This document shows positions 56,725 to 64,000 of a stretch of DNA of 64,000 nucleotides, piece after piece. The position numbers and the translations under genes were made by a program. The notes beneath the pieces are model-generated. The model was not told where the DNA came from, did no database searches, and was given only the letters and a program-made list of their open reading frames with translations. Origin of the DNA: Costus lasius. Taxonomy: Eukaryota; Streptophyta; Magnoliopsida; Zingiberales; Costaceae. The stretch is taken from the NCBI GenBank assembly GCA_027563935.2, contig CM050449.1:53895949-53959948 (forward strand), read 5' to 3'. The first letter of the stretch is position 1, and each line of letters opens with the position of its first letter.

Positions 56725-57198
56725 TGTTAGGAAACCCCGGGGATTTTAAAATTTTACAGACAAGCACAGCGGAAGCAATCCCGGAAACAGGCCAGTTCCA
56801 AAAACCTAGAAGATCGAGTCTTGCGAGGGAATCGACACGGTGAGTAGGAGATGATACCTTGTAGCAAAGAAGGAGGATGCGATGCAGGCGCCCAAATGTT
56901 CGCCCTCTGCTATCTCGCACACAGCCGAACCTCGAGTTCTCTTCTTCCACGCCTGGTGCTAGCCTCGGGAAGTAGATCCATGCCTCTAGGAGAATTCCTA
57001 AAGCACTTGCGCCAACTTCCAAGGGAAGATGCCAAGGAGAGGAGATGGAAGCTCACCAAGTCCAACCTTGTGAGCGCCAAGAGGAGAGGGAAGAGGAGAG
57101 GAGGTGGAGAAATCGCCAAGGTCCAACCTTGTGACCGCTTTCTCTTATCAACCAACCTTGTGAGGGAGGGCACCAAGGAGGTATTTATCTAGGAGAAG

Positions 57199-57351
57199 AG
57201 GCGCAACTCTTCACAAGTGAAGAGGCGCAACTCTTCTCAAGGGGCGCATCTCTTCACAAGGGGCGCACCTCTTCATAAGGGGCACATCTCTTCACAAGTG
57301 AAGAGGTGCAACCCTTCACAAGTGAAAAGGTGCCCCCTCTTCACAAGGGGA
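57199..57351 (+). repeat. Minisatellite, units of about 18-25 bp (GGCGCAACTCTTCACAAG)
   Basis: Seven diverged copies of a unit containing GGYGCAHCTCTTCACAAG with an optional TGAAGA extension, lying in the A3 LTR. Confidence 0.85.
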
Positions 57352-57382
57352 TGGGGCCAACTCCAAATACCTCCCACTTCAT

Positions 57383-57554
57383 TTGGGCCCATTTGGTCCA
57401 ATTAGCCCATTGGGCTTAATTGGCCCATTTGGCCTGTTGGGCCCATTTTGTCCAATTAGCTTGTTGGGCCCATTTGATCCAAATAGCCTGTCGGGCCTAT
57501 TTGGCTCATTTGGCCCATTTAGCTAGTTGAGCCCAATTGGCCCATCTGGCCCAA
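57383..57554. repeat. GGCCCATT/TGGGCC-rich repeat
   Basis: About 15 copies of GGCCCA, TGGGCC or one-base variants, spaced about 10-13 bp, separated by TTTGGTCCAATTAG-like words. TGGGCC/T words are known as site II (TCP-binding) motifs in plant promoters. Activity here is unproven. Confidence 0.8.
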
Positions 57555-58454
57555 AAATGAAGTTAGCTCCAATAAGTCCCTTCCAACTCATCAGGCATAG
57601 TGGCGCTGATGGATTCTCCCAATCAGATCCTAGTTATCCAATAACTCGATCAATAGGCTACCCGATCAATACGAGAACCCAAGTTTTAAGTTGTGCGACC
57701 CTGTAGGTTCCGCTGATGTTGGCAGTGATGAACTCAGGTCATCACAAGCATTGACTGGCACCTAGCAGTGCATCGCTGCTACCCAAGTCTTCAGAATGGA
57801 TATCAGCATCGACATCCCCATCATCGCAACAAGATACCGATGCATTACAGTCTCTTTGCCAAACTGATATCCGATTGGACAAAGTGTGTCACCACTTTGT
57901 TTTCACCCAATCTCATGGTCATGACTAAATCAGGCTTTCACCTGGGTATGGCCATACACTTCCAGTCATGCAACCATAGGGGGCCCCATGGATATCAAGC
58001 TTCCCGCAGAAAAGGGAAAATCCTATGTCTGTCCATTGATATTCTCATATGGGTCGTGACATACCCAATGACAACCGTTATGACCTCCCTGCTACGGCGA
58101 GGCGTTAGGTTGTATCAAAGCATGTCCCTAACCATATAGAGTGAATGACCTCAAGTCAAGGGATTAATGCATCTCCTGTCACTTGTGAGCTTAACTCATG
58201 ACACCAAGTTAAAGCCTCACATCGGGTCGGTCCAGTATATCCACCATTGATATACCCATATGCCTACATTAGCACCCCGTGCGTAACCAGCCCATATACC
58301 AGTCTCTCATGTACTAGAGTTGTCCCTTATCTACTCAGGTACTCGACTGGGGACACACCGTTTGAGCACAGATACAATCCGTCTCCAGGGACATTATTAT
58401 CCATGTACATAATCGCAGATGTAAACATAGCATAATAACGACAATGCCAAATTG

Positions 58455-58478
58455 ATATATATATATATATATATATAT
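58455..58478. repeat. (AT)12 microsatellite
   Basis: Twelve uninterrupted AT units near the outer end of the A3 LTR. The corresponding place in the A1 LTRs has only ATATTTATATATC. Confidence 0.95.
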
Positions 58479-58561
58479 TAAATATCAATGTCAAGTAGTA
58501 CAAGATGGACTAACAACGGGTCAAAGGGCATATACACCAACAATCTCCCACTTGCACGTAG

Positions 58562-59209
58562 ACTCAGTTGTTGATAAATCTCAACCCCATGTCCCTCGCA
58601 TGACCATCATGCTTCTGCTATGCCAAAGCTTTGGTCAATGGGTCTGCTAGATTGTTATCTGTGTCAACTCTGCTTATCTTGACATCACCTCGGTCAATGA
58701 TCTCTCTGATCAGGTGAAATCTTCTAAGTATGTGTTTGGATTTTTGATGAGACTTTGGTTCCTTTGCCTATGCAATCTCTCCGTTATTGTCACAATAAAG
58801 CTCGATTGGATCTAGTGCAGAAGGAACCACCTGAGGTTCAGATACGAACTTCCGAATCCAAACGGCTTCTTTGGCTGCCTCAGAAGCGGCGACATACTCA
58901 GTCTCGGTCGTAGAATCAGCTATAGTGGACTGCTTGAAGGATTTCCAGCATACAGCGCCACCATTCAACTTGAACACATAGCCGGCCTGCAATCTAAAGT
59001 CATCAGGGTCAGACTAGAACGACGCATCAGTGTAGCCCTAAACACTGAGCTCTTGCTGTCCCCCATAGACCAAGAACAAGTCTTTAGTTCTTCTTAGATA
59101 CTTTAGAATGTTCTTTACAGCCACCCAGTGCTGTAGACCTGGATTGGATTGGTATCGGCTGGTTATGCTCACAGCATAAGCCACGTCTGGTCTAGTACAC
59201 AACATTGCA
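58562..59209 (-). pseudogene. A3 pol, C-terminal part (RT end and RNase H), truncated by C
   Basis: On the minus strand from the C junction: AMLCTRPDVAYAVSITSRYQ, NILKYLRRTKDLFLVYGG, then a stop near 59038. RNase H follows with GYVFKLNGGAV, TTETEYVAASEAAKEAVW and YCDNNGEIA. The last catalytic region (NLADPLTKAL-like) is shifted further left. It ends near 58562. It belongs to the A3 element whose 3' LTR is 56725-58543. The upstream part is beyond the window because C is inserted. Confidence 0.85.
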
Positions 59210-61088
59210 TGCAGGTGAACCTTGCGAATAAGCATCATACCAGATCATTATAGCAGCGGAAAAACAAGGTTACCAAGAGGATCGCATGTAGAAGATATGA
59301 TCAACCTTATAAAACAAACTTGCATGAAACAAGCGTGAGGGTGTTACCATGGCCATGAGAGGCGACTTGGAAGATGAAAGGGCGAGTTGAAAGAACCCCT
59401 TACATAAGGGGGGTCCCCTTCATGGGGGAGCATAACCCTTAGAGCATATGGCGCATAAAATTGTTCTCTTGCGGAATTAGGGTTATAAGATCGATACGCA
59501 TGCAAAAGATCAACTTGATAACAATAAGAAAACATTCATACCATCGCCATGGAAAGATGTTTCCTTGGAAGCAAAGATCAAAGTAGATCTTCTCCTTGTC
59601 GTCACACACAAGATGATGTTGCTATCTCTCTTGGTGCTCCTTGTGCTAGCAAGGTTCCAAGAGGTCCTTGTCGAGTGAAGGGAAAAGAGATGTCTTTCTC
59701 CTTGGCCGAATCCTCCTCAACCTTCAAGCGTCGCCGCACACCAAGTCGAGAGGAAAAACTTGCGAGAGGAATCAGTGAATTGGCGAAAATAGAGAATACT
59801 CTATTTCGGATGAGTGCCCACTCGACATGGAGATCATGGTTACTAAAAATAGTAACCTCTCCTCATCCCAACGTTCACGCTATGTGAACTCGTCGCCCAC
59901 TCCTCTCCCTATGAACCAAGCGCTCTTTTAGTGAGCTGGTTCAATTGGTTCGGTTTAAGAACCAACCAAGCCAAGCGACAAGGCCTAGATCAAATAAACC
60001 CTAAGGCTTTAGATCTAACCGTCGATCTCTTTAATGCCCCTGATCTGACCGATCTGGCATCCATTCTCTCAATCGAAGCTTACCGATCTCAAGCCCTAAT
60101 CAATCAAACATGATCAGACCAGATCTCACTTACAATCAGAGATTAAATCCCTTAAAACTGAACCCAAACAATTCAGTCCACACGATCTGACTTAAGTAAG
60201 CCATATCATCAAATTGTGCGACCCTAAGGGTTTCCTTTAAATGTCGGTAACGATAATTCACATTATCACGATCAGTGAGGGGTATCTAGCAACACATCAC
60301 TGTCTCCCGATATAAAGGAAAGAGTCTTCCAAGACTACACCCAAACCATAGCACAAGTGTGAATCATTTCACAAAGCATACATATTTCCTTTGCCACTGG
60401 ATGTTCTTATTGGACAAGTCTGTCAAACTTGTAACTCCAATATGATGAGCATGATTAGATCAGATGAACACTGTCACCTGGGTATGGCCATACACTCTCT
60501 CAATCATCTCATCCAGGGGGCCCCTTTAGAACATCACACTCCTTAAACAAGGAGACGGCAATCCTATGTCTATCACTAGTGCCCTAACCTGACTCAAGCT
60601 CACCATCCAAGATAGTCTATAATCATTTTGTTTCAAATGATATTGAACTAACTCAAAATAATGACAATCATCATTTAGAAAACACAAGTGATCTCAAGTC
60701 AGAGGAAATGTGCCACTTGTCTTATACAAGGAATATTCACGTTGTGACAAACAACTGAACATCCTAGTAGGGTCTGTCCAGTACATCCCATGTACCCATG
60801 AGTCTACATCTTATTCCATGCTCGAAGCATCCTATAAGATCAGAACACATATTAGTCTTAACCATATCAAGGCTGTCTCATGTTCACCAAGATACATCGA
60901 CTAAGGACATAACAGCATGTCAGCCCAGCTGAACAGCTTTGAGACATTATTCAGAAGAACATATATTGCAGCAGACAATGTAACTAACTGAATAACAACC
61001 ATGCCTTTATAAACATAATAGTTTATTACATGATACTTGTCACATTCCCACAGGCCTCAAACATTAGCCTTAAGGGCATACCCCAACA
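59210..61088 (-). mobile_element. 3' LTR of C
   Basis: The right end GGGCATACCCCAACA at 61088 is sure. The left end is placed at TGCAGGTGAACC (59210), where homology to A3 stops. Its length of 1879 bp exceeds the B1 LTR (1732 bp). The left third differs from B1 and contains a diverged internal duplication (see findings). The rest follows B1 closely. Confidence 0.78.
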
Positions 61089-61108
61089 ATCTCCCACTTG
61101 CACTTAAT

Positions 61109-64000
61109 CTAATGGTTGAAAAACTTCAAACCCATATTATTACAGTGCTTCTCATGCTTCTGCTGCGCCAGAGGCTTGGTAAGCGGGTCTGCCAGATTGT
61201 CGTCTGTATGAACCTTGCATACTTTGATCTCGCCACGATCAATGATCTCCCTGATCAAATGAAACCGTCTCTGTATGTGCTTGGACTTCTGGTGCGACCG
61301 TGGTTCCTTTGCTTGTGCGATTGCTCCAGTGTTATCACAAAAGATAACCAAAGGATCTGCACACGAAGGAACAACACCAAGTTCTCTCACGAACTTACGA
61401 ATCCACACTGCCTCCTTGGATGCTTCCGAGGCTGCGACATACTCGGCTTCTGTTGTGGAATCAGCAACAGTTGACTGTTTGAAACTTTTCCACACCACTG
61501 CACCTCCATTCAAGCTAAAAACATAGCCTGATTGCGATCGGAAATCATCCTGGTCAGACTGGAACGAAGCGTCAGTATATCCTTCAATACTGAGTTCTTC
61601 CTGACCACCATATATCAAGAACATATCTTTGGTCCTCCGCAGATATTTTAGGATGTTCTTGACTGCAATCCAGTGCGCCAAACCTGGATTACTCTGGTAA
61701 CGACTGGTCACGCTTAACCCGTAAGCGACGTCTGGGCGAGTACACAACATCGCATACATTATAGAACCAATAGCCGAAGCATAAGGCGTATTGTTCATTT
61801 CATCTTTCTCAGTCTGTGTTTGTGGACACTGACTCTTCGAAAGATTCAGACCATGTCTGACTGGAAGATATCCTTTCTTAGAATTCTCTAAGCGAAATCT
61901 CTCCAGGACCTTATCGATGTAAGTACTCTGGCACAGCCCGAGAAGCCTCTTAGATCTATCCCTGTAGATCTTCACACCTAACACATAGGCTGCTTCTCCT
62001 AGATCTTTCATCTGGAAACATTTCCTCAGCCATGCTTTAACAGCATGCATTTCAGGAATGTCATTTCCAATGATCAAGATGTCATCGACGTAGAGGACTA
62101 GGAAAATAATCACGCTCCCACTAAACCTCTTATATACACACGGGTCATCCTCGTTCTTGATGAAACCAAATTCAGTGACTGATTCATCAAAACGAATGTT
62201 CCAGCTTCTCGATGCTTGTTTAAGTCCATAAATAGACTTCTTTAACTTGCATATTTTATGACGATCTGCTGGATTAGTGAAACCTTCTGGTTGTGTCATA
62301 TACACATCCTCATCCAGATTTCCATTAAGGAAAGCTGTTTTCACATCCATCTGCCAAATCTCATAATCATAATATGCAGCTATCGCGAAAAGAATCCGAA
62401 TAGACTTAAACATGGCTACAGGTGAGAAAGTTTCATCATAATCTATCCCGTAGATTTGTTTGAAACCTTTCGCAACTAGCCTGCCTTTATAGGTAACCAC
62501 GTTACCATCCATGTCAATCTTCTTCTTGAAGATCCATTTACAGCCTATAGGGATAACTCCCGGAGGCGGATCAACCAAATCCCAAACTTGGTTATCTGAC
62601 ATGGAGTCCATCTCGGCGCGCATAGCTTCAAGCCATCTCGCTGACTCCGGTCCACTGACCGCATCCGCATAAGTAAGGGGTTCATCATTATCAATGATGT
62701 AGACTCCGTCATAGCGCTCAGGCTGTCGACGGATCCTACCCGATCTTCGCGGTTCCCGTGATATCTGAGCCTCAGGTTGTTCAATAACCTGTTCTACCGG
62801 CTCAGGCTCATCCAACTGTGCTTGGTCACTTTGTCCTTCTTCTGGATTCTCATCCAGCTTTATTTCTCTCCCACTTGCCTCTTGCAGAAGAAATTCCTTC
62901 TCAAGAAATATGGCCGTCCGAGCAACAAAAACCTTGTTCTCTTTGGGGTCGTAGAAATAATAACCCTTAGTTTCCTTAGGGTAACCGACAAAGATACATT
63001 TGTCAGATCTGCTCTCTAGTTTCCCAGAGGCGAGCTTTTTGACATAAGCCTCGCAGCCCCAGATCCTGATAAATGTCAAGCTTGGCTGTTTCCCATACCA
63101 TAACTCATATGGCGTCTTTGAAACTGCCTTGGATGGCACTCGGTTTAGTACCTTTGCAGCTGTTTCCAGTGCAAAACCCCAAAAGGAGTATGGAAGAGTA
63201 GCCTGACTCATCATAGAACGAACCATATCTAGTAATGTTCTATTTCTCCTCTCGGACACACCATTCCATTGCGGTGTTCCAGGCGGAGTGAGCTGTGAGA
63301 TAATCCCACACTCTTTTAGATAGTCAGTAAATGCATGACTTAGGTATTCACCACCTCGATCTGAGCGAAGTGCCTTGATATTACGGCCTAGCTGATTTTG
63401 TACTTCATTCTTAAACTCTTTGAACTTGTCAAAAGATTCACTTTTATGTCTCATCAGATAGACATACCCATATCTACTGAAATCATCAGTAAAGGTAATG
63501 AAGTACTGATAGCCACCTCTGGCATGTTTACTAAAAGGCCCACACACATCGCTGTGTATAAGGTCAAGTAAACCTGAAGCCCTTTGACCTTTGTGAGGAA
63601 AAGGAGACTTCGTCATTTTACCCATCAAACAAGCTTTGCATGTATCAATCTCCTTGGAGGAGAATGATCCCAGCAGTCCATGATCATGCAACCGCTTAAT
63701 GCGTTTCTCGTTTATATGGCCTAAACGACTATGCCATAGCAAGGTGCTGTCATCAGCATACTTGGCTTTCTTAATATCAACATTATGTATGGAACTTTCC
63801 ATGTCCAACATGAATAACCCATTATTAATTGAACCAGTTGCATAAACAATATTATCAAATGATAAAACACACTTTGAAATATTGCATTCAAAGGAAAATC
63901 CCTTCCTGACAAGAGCAGGAATGGAGATAATATTTTTAGTTATACTGGGAACAAAGTAACAACTGTTCAGTTCCAATACAAGTCCAGATGGTAAAGAAAT
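61109..64000 (-). CDS. C pol: protease end, integrase, RT, RNase H; open at the window edge
   Basis: The frame is open without a stop from the window edge to TAG at 61109-61111, about 960 codons. It starts inside the spacer after protease (SLPSGLVLELNSCYFVPSIT), so the true start is further right. Order: pre-integrase zinc motif DTCKACLMGK; integrase D, D, E in LIHSDVCGP, LRSDRGGEY, GVSERRNRT; RT with TYKGRLVAKGFKQIYG, MDVKTAFLNGNLDED and YVDDILIIGND; RNase H with EGYTDAS, TTEAEYVAAS, FCDNTGAIA, NLADPLTKPL. No defect is visible. Length and motif order fit an autonomous Ty1/copia pol. Unlike B1 it reads through KKAKYADDS into TLLWHSRLGH without a shift. It is a candidate source of proteins for B1-like copies. 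Confidence 0.93.
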   Translation of the reverse strand: MSLPSGLVLELNSCYFVPSITKNIISIPALVRKGFSFECNISKCVLSFDNIVYATGSINNGLFMLDMESSIHNVDIKKAKYADDSTLLWHSRLGHINEKRIKRLHDHGLLGSFSSKEIDTCKACLMGKMTKSPFPHKGQRASGLLDLIHSDVCGPFSKHARGGYQYFITFTDDFSRYGYVYLMRHKSESFDKFKEFKNEVQNQLGRNIKALRSDRGGEYLSHAFTDYLKECGIISQLTPPGTPQWNGVSERRNRTLLDMVRSMMSQATLPYSFWGFALETAAKVLNRVPSKAVSKTPYELWYGKQPSLTFIRIWGCEAYVKKLASGKLESRSDKCIFVGYPKETKGYYFYDPKENKVFVARTAIFLEKEFLLQEASGREIKLDENPEEGQSDQAQLDEPEPVEQVIEQPEAQISREPRRSGRIRRQPERYDGVYIIDNDEPLTYADAVSGPESARWLEAMRAEMDSMSDNQVWDLVDPPPGVIPIGCKWIFKKKIDMDGNVVTYKGRLVAKGFKQIYGIDYDETFSPVAMFKSIRILFAIAAYYDYEIWQMDVKTAFLNGNLDEDVYMTQPEGFTNPADRHKICKLKKSIYGLKQASRSWNIRFDESVTEFGFIKNEDDPCVYKRFSGSVIIFLVLYVDDILIIGNDIPEMHAVKAWLRKCFQMKDLGEAAYVLGVKIYRDRSKRLLGLCQSTYIDKVLERFRLENSKKGYLPVRHGLNLSKSQCPQTQTEKDEMNNTPYASAIGSIMYAMLCTRPDVAYGLSVTSRYQSNPGLAHWIAVKNILKYLRRTKDMFLIYGGQEELSIEGYTDASFQSDQDDFRSQSGYVFSLNGGAVVWKSFKQSTVADSTTEAEYVAASEASKEAVWIRKFVRELGVVPSCADPLVIFCDNTGAIAQAKEPRSHQKSKHIQRRFHLIREIIDRGEIKVCKVHTDDNLADPLTKPLAQQKHEKHCNNMGLKFFNH

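Larger units (their letters stand above)
56725..58543 (-). mobile_element. 3' LTR of A3 (family A variant)
   Basis: It starts TGTTAGGAAACCCCGGGGAT and ends GGGCATATACACCAACA, 1819 bp, minus orientation. The polypurine word ATCTCCCACTTGC follows at 58544, so it is the 3' LTR. Candidate target duplication on the left is CTATA (56720-56724). The partner is outside the window. It contains two local repeat arrays and an AT microsatellite. Confidence 0.88.
59210..64000 (-). mobile_element. C: family B-related copia, 3' part, running off the window
   Basis: 3' LTR (59210-61088), polypurine word, and an uninterrupted pol frame to the window end. Pol is very close to that of B1. It is inserted in A3 pol. 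The sequence left of the LTR (GTCTAGTACACAACATTGCA) belongs to A3. Its 5' LTR and its target duplication are outside the window. Confidence 0.9.

Overview
The window is plant nuclear DNA, most likely from a large-genome angiosperm and possibly a monocot (an impression only). It is LTR-retrotransposon material from end to end. I found no host gene, tRNA or rRNA gene, CRISPR array or bacterial feature. Evidence for a plant: Ty1/copia and Ty3/gypsy gag-pol genes, primer sites complementary to initiator tRNA-Met (TGGTATCAGAG) or of the tRNA-Asp-like type used by Tat/Athila elements, 5-bp target-site duplications (TSDs), and coding decay dominated by C-to-T or G-to-A changes, as in methylated plant repeats. 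I use local names: copia family A (A0, A1, A2, A3, A-solo), copia family B (B1, B-solo, C) and gypsy elements G1 to G5.

Layout, left to right. 1-809: the end of a family A LTR (A0). 810-3233: part of G4, a non-autonomous gypsy-like element on the minus strand (zinc-knuckle ORF, primer site, LTR). 3234-4289: decayed internal tail of G5, which resumes at 42035. 4290-42034: copia element A1 on the plus strand, TSD CTATC on both sides, LTRs at 4290-6325 and 39994-42034. Its pol gene is split by about 28 kb of later insertions. These are G1 (10707-21037, minus, chromovirus-like gypsy, itself containing the A-solo LTR 14049-17706, which contains the B-solo LTR 14492-16188) and G2 (21038-39173, minus, Tat/Athila-like with gag and protease but no RT or integrase, containing G3 at 25019-32604, plus, a gag-like element with no polymerase). 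42035-43958: G5 tail and 3' LTR. 43959-46747 and 55931-56724: decayed copia A2 (minus), split by B1 (46748-55925, minus, TSD TATGG, LTRs of identical length and apparently identical sequence). 56725-59209: 3' LTR and pol end of A3. 59210-64000: element C, a family B relative whose pol is intact as far as the window shows.

Inferred order of insertion: A2, then G5 in its LTR, then A1 in G5, then G1 in A1, then A-solo in G1, then B-solo in A-solo. That is six levels. A second branch runs G1, G2, G3. B1 and C are the youngest-looking coding elements. B1 carries a nonsense codon and a 14-nt deletion although its LTRs look identical, so it was probably mobilised by proteins of a relative such as C.

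The least conventional signal is a set of short palindromes with an ACGG...CCGT core (TACGGTACCGTA, ACGGCACTGCCGT, ATCACGGCCGTGAT). They are spaced about 72 bp apart in G2 and occur in the LTRs of G2, G3, G4 and G5. In G2 and G3 they also occur at the same internal position, just after a conserved post-pol box. No standard feature type explains them. All counts and identities here were made by eye.
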